From Labia minor (lineage: Eukaryota; Arthropoda; Insecta; Dermaptera; Spongiphoridae): 64,000 nucleotides of DNA. Every line of letters begins with the position of its first letter. Positions within the stretch are counted from its first letter, which is position 1. The stretch covers positions 32,186,611 through 32,250,610 of the forward strand of contig OY720345.1 in the NCBI GenBank assembly GCA_963082975.1, read 5' to 3'. Both the position numbers and the translations under genes were made by a program. Of the stretch, positions 13,397 through 24,300 are shown piece by piece. The notes beneath the pieces are model-generated. The model worked only from the letters and a program-made list of their open reading frames with translations, was not told the origin of the DNA and did not search any database.

Positions 13397-15443
13397 GAGT
13401 ATATATATATATATATATATATTTATATGTATTTAATTTAATTCAAGTGTCTTTCTTCTACTTTAAGTAGTCCTGATACTTTAAAATTAATTGCATTATT
13501 TTTTTATTGTTCAGAATTCGATTGGCATTTGAGGCGATTTTCAAAAAATCAGCAACCCTACAGGATGTTAATCCAGATCCTGAATCAGGACGACAGAGTG
13601 CTTTGGAAATTGAAAGCGAACCAATGCTAACACCAACAAGTCCCAGAGCCTCAAAAAAAGTACAATTGGTAACTATCATATTAGTAATAATGTATTGGTA
13701 TATTTTAAAATATATAGAATATAATTTTTATTTATTTTAGCCACGTGAAAGAGTAATCGATATGGCACCAGAAGAACAACAAAATTGGGAAGAATCCCAA
13801 TTAAGTCAGGCAGTTGATTTTCAAAAATGTCAAATTGATCCGGCGCCTTTTCAATTAGTTGAAAGAACTTCTTTATTAAAAGTGCATTCCCTCTTTTCAA
13901 TGGTTGGTGTAAATCATGCCTATGTAACTGCCATTGGTAGAATCGTTGGAGTGGTAGGTCTAAAAGAGGTAAGCTTCAGTTGATTTTCTTGTAATCCATG
14001 CTTTTATTTTTAACTTTCATTACTTTCATTATTGAATACTTTTCTCAACCTTTCAACATTCGCGGCCCAGTTTTCAATGATTATTTTTCAATTTGCTCCC
14101 TCCCCCCTTAAAATAAAATGAATTGAGTATTTTGGATTCTGTTTTCAAAGAATTTTTAACTAACTGTTAAAACAAGAGTTTATGAGTGTTTCTCTTTTTA
14201 TATAATAATAATTTTTTTTTTAATAATATTTTCTCTTGGATATTCTCGCGCGGAGAGCGAGCCCCACAGGTTGTGAGAGAATCGCTACAATAAGTCATAT
14301 CTTTAATGATTTTTCAATTTTTAACTTTCATGTAAGATCTGTTATTACAATTTTATTAACCATCGACAAAGAATGAAATAAAATAAATAATTTGAAATAT
14401 TCTTAGAATAATATATAGAATTTCTCTGTCTCTTCCTAATGACTATAAAGTTTTTGGATTATCAGAAAATGTCTTTTATTATTATATTAACATTATCGCG
14501 CTCATCCTTAGAACGACTAGAAGTTAATTAGTTATTGAAATTGACGAATCAATTTTGATTACTGAGTTATTAAGTTGAAATCAAAACTGTAAAATCGTCC
14601 AGTGCACTGAAAATTAACATATTTTTTATTGATACTCTTGAAATTTTTAAGTAAAATTATTAAGTATAATTTCCAAAATATGATGATAAAAATAATGATT
14701 AGTTTTCATATAGGAATTATAAATGTGCCACTCAGAAGCGAAAGCGATTAACTCCAACTTTTAAAATTTTGCTAGTAAAGTAATGTAATCTGCAACATAT
14801 GAAGTGAATAATTAACTTGATAATCTTAATATTGCAATCCAATATACATTTTTTTGTAATCAATAAACCTGAATTTTCTACAAGCTGCAAACTTTGGGCT
14901 TCATTTTCTCAGTTTCTTTAAATGTGGAGTTAATCGCTTTCGCTTCTGAGTAACACAAATATTGAAGAATAAATAAAAAAGATACAAATTAAAATTAAAA
15001 TAAGTTTTCAGTATGACTGTATGATATGGCAACGTTGCTGATTGAACCACGCTATTCTTGGGTAGTACTAACTATGAACAATACATCAAAATTTCATATT
15101 ATTCTGTCCGTTAGTTTAGAAGTTACAGTTGTTTTAGTGATCCCTTAGTTACACCAGAGACATCTTGACTGATCCCTTATGTAATCTTTGAAATTGTATA
15201 AATTAATATACGTTTTTTTTGTAGCTTCGGAAGGCTATTGAAGATGCAAACGCAGGAAATTTACCTGTCGCTAAAGTAACAGCCTCCACAATCTCGCCAA
15301 TCTCTCTATCAGATTCCAACAATGCGCCAACAATAACAACAACATCCACTTCGATAACAACAACACCCATCCAAGAAACGAACATGAATAACGGATCGGC
15401 TGGAACAGCGAATCATGAAAAAGAAGTCTTGGAAAATTCATAA
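485..15443 (+). CDS. ClC-a: CLC family voltage-gated chloride channel (ClC-2 / insect ClC-a type), 18 coding exons
   Basis: Exons: 485-637, 5184-5463, 6305-6567, 6628-6784, 6847-6972, 7047-7131, 8584-8685, 9553-9787, 9869-10031, 10118-10233, 11132-11246, 11329-11466, 12512-12632, 12725-12851, 12960-13096, 13515-13668, 13741-13968, 15225-15443. All junctions are GT-AG and phases agree, giving 972 codons, close to the family's usual 900-1100. Visible motifs: MYGRYT at 52, GSGIPE at 188-193, GKEGP at 230-234 with gating Glu 232, GSFIP at 482-486, pore Tyr 578, two NxT sequons in the L-M loop (430, 437), a first CBS domain near 606-665 and a second near 853-905. The protein is a dimeric plasma-membrane channel passing chloride through one pore per subunit; the C-terminal CBS pair lies in the cytosol and regulates gating. 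The 3' tail is Ser/Thr/Asn-rich. Similarity runs through even the variable inter-CBS linker of insect ClC-a, so the family call is firm. Exon 1 is the least certain part. Confidence 0.95.
1481..2108 (+). repeat. 630-bp interspersed repeat (family A), copy 1
   Basis: Lies in ClC intron 1. It starts with TTTTACCGATCGACGATAG and ends with a GGTCGGTTCGG block and GACCTGGCGACAGGTC. Inside are a TCCGTCCGTCC run and AACGGCTCAACGGATTTTGA. Near-identical full copies occur at 26003 and 58124. No open reading frame is conserved, so it is a nonautonomous element of unassigned class. Confidence 0.85.
2335..2690 (+). repeat. interspersed repeat family B, copy 1
   Basis: Shares with the inverted copy at 59770-60085 the blocks CACGTCACGTGCT, GCTGAAATTCTATATATA, TTTTTACGGTCAGTTTA, ACATTTCTCAAA and TTTCATTATTCTAGCTCAAA. 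It has no coding capacity and lies in ClC intron 1. Confidence 0.75.
4671..4940 (+). mobile_element. tRNA-derived SINE, full copy
   Basis: A tRNA-like head with a B box GGTTCAAGTC at 4727-4736 and an upstream GTGGGTAGCAAACC is followed by a body ending CTTGATAGGACGTACAAAG and a T-run. The same body occurs at 5028-5112, reversed at 7853-8062, and at 55060-55262. SINEs of this kind are transcribed by RNA polymerase III and moved by a partner LINE. This copy lies in ClC intron 1. Confidence 0.8.
5028..5112 (+). mobile_element. SINE 3' fragment next to the full copy
   Basis: Carries only the tail (ACTGATCGTGCATCT, CGTTTAGGTGGCATGATAG, CAGATGTCCAAAAACCAGAG), 70 bases upstream of ClC exon 2. Confidence 0.65.
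5184..5463 (+). CDS. ClC-a: ClC coding exon 2 (N-terminal motif and first membrane helix)
   Basis: Follows a TATTTCAG acceptor and ends at AAAG|GTAAGT in phase 1. It encodes [18 protein letters not shown], a basic stretch, then [19 protein letters not shown], which corresponds to helix B of the CLC fold. It is markedly more GC-rich than later exons. Confidence 0.95.
6305..6784 (+). CDS. ClC-a: ClC exons 3 and 4 (selectivity filter segments)
   Basis: Exon 3 (6305-6567) carries [13 protein letters not shown], the first anion-coordinating segment. It ends exactly after GKE, and exon 4 (6628-6784) opens with GPSVHIAS, so the gating GKEGP motif is split by a 60-base phase-0 intron. The residue after GKEGP is Ser (codon 6634-6636), where ClC-1/ClC-2 type channels usually have Phe. 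Exon 4 continues with [19 protein letters not shown] and ends at ATTGGAG|GTAAGG. Confidence 0.95.
7160..7745 (-). mobile_element. Jockey/I-like LINE 3' fragment in ClC intron 6
   Basis: Read on the minus strand, 7745-7560 encodes with interruptions [23 protein letters not shown] and a trailing [13 protein letters not shown] block, the pattern seen after the reverse transcriptase in Jockey/I clade elements. The remainder down to 7160 would be 3' UTR. AT-rich filler separates the two parts. Confidence 0.65.
7853..8062 (-). mobile_element. SINE copy in ClC intron 6
   Basis: Reverse-oriented copy beginning AAAACCTCTGACTTTTGTTC and continuing CCTATGATCAGTAAAACGGG and CTTGATTTTCTTGGTCGGAG. The tRNA-like head is missing or decayed. 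Confidence 0.75.
9869..10233 (+). CDS. ClC-a: ClC exons 9 and 10 (third filter segment, helices N-P)
   Basis: Exon 9 (9869-10031) encodes [19 protein letters not shown], the GxFxP filter segment, and the RYGGH loop. Exon 10 (10118-10233) encodes [20 protein letters not shown] followed by [17 protein letters not shown]. Both have clean GT-AG ends. Confidence 0.95.
10500..10620 (+). repeat. interspersed repeat family C, copy 1
   Basis: In ClC intron 10: GGTTCACCAAGTC, CCGCCGCTCTCGGTACTTTA and ATTATTCCTTATCAAC. The same blocks recur at 48512-48590 (GGTTCACCGAGCCGCCGCTC, GGTACTTTAAAAAGATTATT). The function is unknown. Confidence 0.65.
11329..11466 (+). CDS. ClC-a: ClC exon 12 (first CBS domain)
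   Basis: Encodes [18 protein letters not shown] and [10 protein letters not shown], the start of CBS1, which continues into exon 13 (12512-12632: [18 protein letters not shown]). The CBS pair binds nucleotides or otherwise sets gating in ClC-2 type channels. Confidence 0.93.
13365..13431. repeat. (TA)n microsatellite in ClC intron 15
   Basis: About 65 bases of TA dinucleotides interrupted once by CGAG. Confidence 0.9.
13741..13968 (+). CDS. ClC-a: ClC exon 17 (second CBS domain)
   Basis: Encodes [18 protein letters not shown], then [19 protein letters not shown] and VVGLKE, the standard CBS2 signature of ClC-1/2. It joins [12 protein letters not shown] at the start of exon 18 (15225). Confidence 0.95.
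14730..14951. mobile_element. 222-bp MITE with 27-bp terminal inverted repeats (ClC intron 17)
   Basis: 14730-14756 begins ACTCAGAAGCGAAAGCG and ends ACTCCA; 14925-14951 is its exact reverse complement. The interior is AT-rich and noncoding. The perfect repeats suggest a fairly recent insertion. No clear target duplication is seen, so the superfamily is not assigned. Confidence 0.85.
15225..15443 (+). CDS. ClC-a: ClC exon 18 (terminal coding exon)
   Basis: After a TTTTTTTGTAG acceptor it finishes CBS2 (LRKAIEDA), then runs into a low-complexity tail rich in Thr, Ser and Asn with a run of ACA/ACC codons. It stops at TAA 15441-15443. The tail has no family signature I recognise. Confidence 0.93.
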   Translation, partial: LRKAIEDANAGNLPVAKVTASTISPISLSDSNNAPTITTTSTSITTTPIQETNMNNGSAGTANHEKEVLENS

Positions 15444-15830
15444 TAGCATCCAAAGATTCTATATTAATTATGTAATTTGATAAACGGAATGAGGCATTTT
15501 GAAGGATATTCCCATTCCTCCCCAAAAGGCTGAGCATATTTTATTCCTTATCATTCATTTTTATTTACTGTTCTCCAGTCTAATTATTTATTTGTCAAAT
15601 GAAATTTTTTTCCATTTAAATTTTTTATTAAATCATTATCGAAACATTTAAATTATTTCCCCTACACTCAGACTATTCATTTTTCTTCCAAAATTCTATT
15701 TTTAAAAATTATTTTTCAAATTGATCTACTATAGTATTGTTAAATAGTAATAGATGATCAACCTCATTTGAGATTAATCTAATTATTATTCTAATATATA
15801 ATATATAAATAATTATGGTTTTATTTTAAT

Positions 15831-15836
15831 AATAAA
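15831..15836 (+). terminator. AATAAA polyadenylation signal of the ClC gene
   Basis: The first canonical AATAAA after the stop codon, 388 bases downstream, implying a 3' UTR of roughly 400 bases. Confidence 0.6.
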
Positions 15837-16785
15837 GCTACACCAAGATGTATCATGTAGCTGTATATATGTGATTTAATTTAAGTCAATTCTTTGTTAA
15901 TGTTCATTGTTGAGGATTTGTATGTCACTATTGTAAAGACATCCTTATAAATAGGTAACAAAAATATTAATTTAATAATTTTATCAATAAGTATTTCCAT
16001 TTCTCTATGAATAAAAAAAAACATTTTTGTATTTAAACGATTAATAAATAAACCTCTATACAAATTTATTGTGATATCAAAAAAAAAAATATAAATATAT
16101 GCAATATTTATGATAATTTGTCATTTATTATATTCTAATTCACCTTTTCTTCCCTGATTAAATTATATTTTTCATATTAAATTACTACATTACTTTTAAT
16201 TGAAAAAAGTGAAGTGTTTTTATGAAATCTTTCATTCAATTTCAATTTGGTTGGATTTATTTATTTTTTCGAGCTTAAAAAAAATTTAAAAGAAATTAAT
16301 TTTATAAATATATGTATATATATTCTAAAAGACAAAGAACTTTGCTTTTTTCTAATATTTATAATTTAGCATATTAATATATTTATATATTCTTTTAATA
16401 TATTCAAATATTGATACGAATATTTTAAAATGGAACTAATTGATAACATATAAGATAACAGTAGTTTATTCTTTTTAAAAAATTAAAAAATCATGTAGGA
16501 TAAAAGTTTATGTTTCAACACAAAAATTCTAGAGTATAAATAGTTTAAAATCTATTTAATAATTTAAAAAGCGCTCCTCTACCCTTTACTGTTATATCCC
16601 AGAATTTTGTCTTTAACGGATTTTATTTTAAATATATCTTTATAATAATACATATAATAAAAATTAATTTAATTAAATAATTATGAAATTTTTATTTTTG
16701 TCTATTTTTAATATTTTCATCTAAATTATAATAAAATACAGGGCAAGATAAACCTTATCTATTATTAGAAAAAGTACTGGTTAAT

Positions 16786-17132
16786 CAGTGGCGGAACCAG
16801 GATTTGATCCTGGGGGGGGGTTGACTAGCCGCTCCACCGTCCTATGGCGGGGTTACTCCCCCCCCCCTGGGCTCTCTCAAAGACAAATTTCCATTAAGAT
16901 TTTTTTTTAAATTAAATATTTAAAAAAGTTTTGTAAATGAAGCACTGATTTTACAAAATCTGGCAAAAAAATTTAATTTTGTATTTTATTTACTCGTATT
17001 CACAGTTTTAGAAAGAAAATATTTTTTCCAGCTATATGTAAATCATTTTAGCTTTCCTCATGGAATTTTTATTCTCTTCTGGGGGGGGGGGGGGGGTTAA
17101 AACTCTAAAACCTCCCCCTGGTTGCGCCATTG
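16786..17132. mobile_element. hAT-like MITE with target duplication GGTTAAT
   Basis: Ends CAGTGGCGGAACCAGG (16786) and CCTGGTTGCGCCATTG (17117-17132) are imperfect inverted repeats of a type common in hAT elements. GGTTAAT stands on both sides (16779-16785 and 17133-17139). Long G and C runs lie just inside each end. It sits between the ClC and Esyt2 genes. Confidence 0.8.
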
Positions 17133-17988
17133 GGTTAATAGTAACTTATTTTTATTCACAAGGGCGATAAATGAATAAATTATCTTTTTAATTTAAATGA
17201 TGAATTTTTAAATTTTTCTTTGATGAAAAAAATTAAGTTATATGATATATTCAACAACACATTTTATTTTTTATTTTCTTAACATAACATACTTTAAAAT
17301 TATTATCTTTAAATAATTTTTTATCTAATCTATTTTTCAATATTTTAATCAATATATTAAAAATAAAAACCAATTAGTCATGAATAAATAATATTGATAA
17401 CATAAAAATTTTTTTTAAATATTTAAAATATCTTTAAAATTTATTTTAAACAAAATAATTTAATTTTTTTTATTATTTAATAAAATATTTTAATATTTAT
17501 TTTTATTTTTTTGTTTAATTGTGTCGCAATACAAAAAAATGAGAAAATAGTTATTTTAGGCAATGATCTCAGATCCTGATACTTTGCCGAGTTTCGATAT
17601 ATTTAAATTTCGAGCGCTCTATCACTCATTTATGTGATTAGAATGATTTATATTCAATTTAAATAAATTTATTATAACAAATAATTTTATTTATTTTATA
17701 TATTTTATAAAGAAAAATAATTTTTCTTTTTTTATTTGTTTTTAATTGGCTATTTATAAATTAAATATGAACTCGAATGAAATTGTAGCTAATATCACGC
17801 CAGGTCTTCTTAGGCCATCCCATAGGCACGTTTATGTCATTTGATCTAATTCAATTGATTGATTAGCTAAGTAGTGTTCCTTATGACTTCCCAATTCAAT
17901 AACATTTATTATCTTTGTACTGTTATTAATTAGAATCGATACAATTAACATTGTTAAAACATTAGTTGCATGATATTTATTTAGAAAA

Positions 17989-18327
17989 ATGGTTGCTCCG
18001 AGTAAATCCGAAAGTGCGAAATCACTTGTTACTAAAAGAATAGGCGGTACTAGTATTGTTGAAGTACTTTATAATGCATTTAAAAAAGTTGGGACTGTCG
18101 CTGCGATTTACCTTCTTGGTTATTATGAAATTAGTGTAGCATGGTTAATTGGACCTGTCATTTTATCGGTAATTCGTGAAGAATGGAAAAAAGAAAAAGA
18201 ATTAAGGAGAAATATTGCCAAAGCTGCTGCCATGTCATGTGAAAAAGAAGTTATTCTAGCTAGAGTAGATGATCTTCCAAGTTGGGTATATTTTCCAGAT
18301 ATTGAAAGAGTCGAATGGCTTAATAGG
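17989..18327 (+). CDS. Esyt2: Esyt2 exon 1 (ER hairpin, start of SMP)
   Basis: Encodes a basic leader with MVAPSKSESAKS, a hydrophobic segment (VGTVAAIYLLGYYEISVAWL) expected to form the ER membrane hairpin, a charged WKKEKELRRN stretch, then LPSWVYFPDIERVEWLNR, which is diagnostic of the SMP start. It ends at AATAGG|GTATGT, phase 0. Confidence 0.93.
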
Positions 18328-21300
18328 GTATGTAGACAATTTATTTATTACTCATATTTCAATTCTATATTATTATCATTCTTATTATAATTAAAAAAAA
18401 TAAAATTTTCTCTACATTCTAATATTTGTTGATATTTCATAATGTTGAGCTAAAATTATACAATTTTTTATTATTAATAGTGGTAAGTAACTTGAATAGT
18501 TGTGAGAGGGAGAGAGGAGGTGAGAAGGATCAAGTCTCTGAAGCCCATCTTCTAATAGAAGGAAGATTTTGAAATCATTAAGACCTACTAAAAATTGAAT
18601 AAAGAAAAAGGTTTATTGTATTTAAAAGTAAAACATAACATAAATATTTTCATTTTTATTACATTAATAGATATATTAAAATTATTTGAAATTGTTTCTG
18701 TACCTGGTTTTTTTGATTTATCAAAATAGTTTACTTTGGTGGTAAATAATATTATAGGATTATTTTTTTTTATAAATTGTGTATTTTATATTTTAAAAAT
18801 AAAGGGAAAAACTCCTTAGTAAGATAAAAGTAATTTTTTGTTAAAATAAGATTTGTTATAGTAAATAATAGAGTAATTATATAAAATGGTCATCCAGTCT
18901 TGGATTTGGATAAAACTTTACTAGTGGGTTCCTTTTTTAATTCCAAATAAACTTTTCTTATGCTTCTAGATTACGAGATAAAAATTAATAGTTTGCATAT
19001 AAATCCATTTAGCTACCATGTTTTATTAATTTGACCAGCAAAGGGCTCCACTTAAATTCGGGGGTCGTTTCTAGTTTACGAGATAAAAATTATTAAAGTT
19101 TGCCAGATTAGCTTATTATGAACTTCGAAATATGATGTCATTAATTTGAATGTTTTATTGACTAATTCACTAATTATTAACTTAATCCTAATTTTTGTTT
19201 TTTTCTTTTCGGGTTGGATATAGGAAAATTATTTAATCAATTAATTTTTTTAATTTTTCTATATTTAATCCGAAAAGAAAAAAAAACAAAAATTAGGATT
19301 AAGTTAATAATTAGTGAATTAGTCAATAAAACATTAAAATTAATGACATCATATTTCGAGGTTCATAATAAGCTAATCTGGCAAACTTTAATAATTTTTA
19401 TCTCGTAAACTAGAAACGACCCGCAAAAATTGCATAAGAAAAGTTATTAGGAATTAAAAAAGGAACAGTTTATATGTCTATTAAATCGAAAATAAATATA
19501 TATCTTATTCAAATATCATATAAAATCGACCTAATCTCTATTTTCATATATTTTTTTCTCCTACCCCTCTCATTTAGTGTAAAATTTATATTATAATGGA
19601 TGCAACGTCGTGTCAAGACAAAACTGCGAAAAGCAGAATGAGCGCTTCCCATTTTTCCAATTTTTACTAGAATAGTTTAAATTGCTTACTAAAAGAAATT
19701 TCTGTAAATATAATCAATAAAAAATAAATATTTAAATAGATATATTCAAATAACCATGAAACAATTGAAATTATTTATTCCAATTTTATTTAACTTAGTA
19801 AATTTTTATTTGATATCTTTTATAAAACTTTCCATCTCACTAAAATTTGCGCTCGGGTTAGTTCCCTTAATACGGCTCTAAATGGGAAAACAAATTATAT
19901 CAAGAAATTTCTCCCTTCTATGATTGTATGTGATTTTTTTTTAAAGTATAATCTTATATATACATATATTACATCCAATATATATATATATATATATACA
20001 TTCAACAGATTTTTATATAGTGAATGATACATTCATTTATTTTATTATGATCGAAATACAATTAAAATATAATAATTTAAAAATTTTATTTTATTTCAAG
20101 AATAGAGGAAAAAATAATAATTTTTCCTCATTTCTAAACTAAAACCATTTTTAAGGACAAAGTTTGTGCTTATGTTTATATCTAAATATGATTAATATGC
20201 ATTTAAATAAATTTAAAAAGCAATCTAAACAAGTTTTTGGATTATTATATTGGTATATATATTGTATATATTTTATTATATAAATTTTTATGTGATTATT
20301 CACATTTTGTATATCTAGGAATAAGGAAAACCCTCATCAAAATCAATTATAATTTTTATCATAAATTGATTAACAAAGTAAGATAGAATAATTATAGTAT
20401 TTCATAATGGACTGGGGAAGTCACATTGACCTTAATTTTACTAACGAGTTCTATTTTGTCTCGAATATAATATCAAAAAAAAAAAAAAAAAAGAAAAAAA
20501 GAAATGCACATGAAATATAATGCAATTTAGAAGGTGTCAATTACGTACAATTATCAAAGGAGTAGACAAAATATATTATTATAGTTTGTTCAGATTAATC
20601 AAATTTGACTTTTAAAACTCAATATATATATACATATATATATATATATATTTGCAAATATAATTGGGAAGTACAGGTTTTCATTTGTTAACTAATTTTG
20701 TTAAAAATTTGGTGTTAAAATTGAGACATTTTATTAATCAATACAGATCAATATATTGAAAATGAATATTTTATTTAATATATATATATATAGGTTCAAA
20801 TTTAAAACTTGTTTATTTTTAAAGTTCCATTTATTAATTAAAAAGGATGTAAATTACTCACAAGAAAAAAATATTTTTAATGAAAAATAATACTTAAAAT
20901 AATAAAAAAAATATTATAAAATCTGCCTGTTAACATGAAAAGTCATGTAAATTCTGTTAAACAGTAATTCTTATGGATCGGAGGAAACAAATGAAAGTTG
21001 GAAGATACAAGGCCGACATGCCATCCCATAATTGTTCATGTTGTTCTTTTATATATAGAAATGCCATGTTCAGAATAAAACGAACCCAAGCTATAAGCTC
21101 AATTTCTCATACCATCATTCAGAACCCTTAGTCTATAGACCTATTCTATATTTATATTGTATATATATATCTGGGAATTTAGAAGAGACATACATTTTTA
21201 TTCCTTGAATAATTTAAAAATTAACATTAAAAATTTATTATATACATTTCAATTGAAAATTTCTTACAAAAAAAGAAAGAAAATGTGAATCTATAGTTTT

Positions 21301-24300
21301 ATCTATGGGGGCCTCATCACTTTTTTTTACAATTTTAATAAGGAATATTTATAATTGACTTATTAATTTTAGTAATATTTTAAAAATAAAATAAAATTTT
21401 TGTTTTATTAAAACAAAAAACATATCCACCTAAATTCTGAAACGTCAATAATATCGGTTGAAATAAACTTATAGCTTTGAATTATTTTATAAGTTTTATT
21501 TTATAAAAACACCTCTCTTTAAAAAAAAATTAAATTAATGTGCGCTACTCTGTACTATCAACATAGTTATCGGTTTTATAACAAAATATATTTTATTATA
21601 TATTTAGATAGTTTCATAACTCTTCTATTATCAACTATTTTTAAATAAATTAATTTGAGAATAATGTGAATATGTTTTTTATTTAATAAAACTCAAACTC
21701 TCTTATATTATGTGTAGAGTATATATTTTAAATTCAAATTTTTTCTCCAACTCTTTCACTTCAAAGGCAAATCCCAGGACATTTCAAAAAATAATTAAAT
21801 TCAAATTGATATTCTTTTTAGATTTTACGTCAAGTCTGGCCCAATGTAAATGATTGGGCTCGCGATTTACTCCGTCAAACCATTGAACCAAGTGTACGTT
21901 CAGCCCTTGAATCTTATAAAATGTATGGTTTTAAATTTGAAAGGATGATCCTTGGCAGTATTGTAAGTATCAATATGTATATACAATATAATAATATAAT
22001 ATTATTAATACTATTAATATATATATATATAATAACATATATATTAACACAACATTTATAATAATATTTAATTTTTAACTATACTGATGTTATATTAATT
22101 TAAAATAATTTTAATTTAGTATTCATTTAAGTAATAATTATATTATATCCAGGCCTATTTTTAGAACATTATTCTTGGCTCTGATTCAGATATTATTAAT
22201 AATAACTTTAATATAAACTTTTCAAATCCTTGTATACATTTTGTTTTTTGAAAATTCTTTTATGTAATTTTAATTTTCCAGTTATACTTCTTCATACATT
22301 GAATTAATGAATTACCTGAGTTTTAAGCAGCAAAATTGATATCTAAAAAATAGAAAAAAATTAATTTGTTAATTATTGTAATTTTTCTCATTAAAGTCAC
22401 TAAATTAAAGGACTTTTTCAAGTCTCGAACTCGTTACTGTTTAAATAATAAATACATTATTTTCTATTAATAATATGAATATATAAATATATAATTATAA
22501 AAAGTATGCTTATATTAAAATTATTAAAAAATTTTGTTAAGTTTTATTTAAATCAACAGAAAAAATAGTATTTATTATGTTCACTAGATTATTAATTAAT
22601 TACAAGGCTTGGTACATTTAATCAAACCATCTCTTTTTATACCATCTCCCATATACACGAGGGTCATTCAATAAGAAAAAGAGAAATTACTATATCTCAA
22701 AAACTATTTATGTGAGTGTTATCATTTTGGTTATAGCCACGTTAACTTGCTTTGTGGCTATATATCCCAAAATATTTATTCTCGTCCTACGTATATATTG
22801 TAAATAATGGATGCTTTTTTAGCTTATTAACTTTTAACATATTGATTTTTCCATTAAATCGCGTCCTTATTCTAAATTATATATATATATTTGGTTTTGT
22901 ACTTAAACTTACACTTAAAATAAACATTGTTCAAAAATAGTAACTTAATTTAATTAAAAAGGATCATAAATAATGAATATGTTTTCTTCAATAGCCTCTT
23001 CGCATTGGTGGAGTCAAAGTTTATGAGCACAACGTTTCTAGAAATGAAATTATTTTAGATGCCGACCTTTTGTAAGTACTAATAATTATAGTGAATTTGA
23101 TTAATTTATGTATTTAAATTATAATAATGGTATTATTTGAATAGCTATGCTGGTGATTGTAATATTTCATTTACAATTGGTGGTATTAAAGGAGGCATTA
23201 AAGATTTCCAAGTAAGTCATATCAATATTTTATTGTTTATTTAAAAATTGATCAAAAAATAAATAAATGGTTTATCTTAGATTAGAAGAAATTAATTTCA
23301 TAAGTGTTATTAAGTAAAGAGAAATCAATAAAATTCATTACAAATTTATAAACACTAATTAAATGATTAGTATATTAAACATAAACAATTTATAATTATG
23401 TTATATGTTTTATTTTTTAAAAATTAATAAAAATAATATTTTTCTCATAATTTTTCGATGATGGTTTTTTGTGTATTCCTAAAAGTCGTAAGGTCGTACA
23501 TATTTAATTCGTACCTAATATTCGTGTATTTGAACTGATTAATTTTTAATTTTAGAAATCATATAATTTATGCTTAATTTAATTTTAATTTCTTGTTTAT
23601 TACTAATTAATATTTAATAAGAATTTTATAATGAAATTGACAGAAGAATGAGATGTGGTGATTATTTGAATTTTCATAGTAAATAAATATTCCATAATCT
23701 TTAATGGTCATGTTTTTTTCTTTAATATAGATATTTTCATATTATGATTTTATACCTCATTATACATAACATCAATTCAAAAGATATTCTTATCGAAATG
23801 AAAATAATAATCATTTTATAATCTATCAAAAATAAATTCTTTATTGATTTAAGTGATCTTTTCATTATCACTCGTTGTATGATCCTATATTGGAAAAATT
23901 ACCTCAATTAAATTTTATCATATCATATTCTCAATAAAATAAAATACGTAAAATTATTCTTTCATTTTTTTTACTATCTCGTAAGAGATATAGAATTTCA
24001 GCTTGATTGAATCGCCGAAAGTATCGGAATTAATGTTTTAAATTTTGACTCAAAAATGAAAGTAAAGTTTTAGCAAAAATTTTAATTAAATTTAATTAAA
24101 TTAATTTTAATTTTAATTATTAAGATCTATCTTTAGTCTAGGCTAGACTATGTTTTACTCCGTCCTAACCGTATTTTATTTACGTTGAAAAAAATCAAAA
24201 CAATGTTGATATTATTTGATTGCCTTCTTATTTCAATAAAATGTTATCAGTGAAAATTCTAGAATAAAATTTTAATTAATTTTCAAATATATGAAAAAGC

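Larger units (their letters stand above)
15444..17988. other. 3' UTR of ClC and spacer to Esyt2
   Basis: After the polyadenylation signal at 15,831, the spacer is AT-rich and holds only the hAT-like MITE (16786-17132). The last 250 bases before the Esyt2 start, with AATATCACGCCAGGTCTTC near 17790, may be promoter, without a definite motif. Confidence 0.5.

Noticed and set aside
19214..19408. Open frame in the Esyt2 intron 1 palindrome
   Set aside because: It lies across the loop and right arm of a foldback element and is made of AT-rich low-complexity codons.
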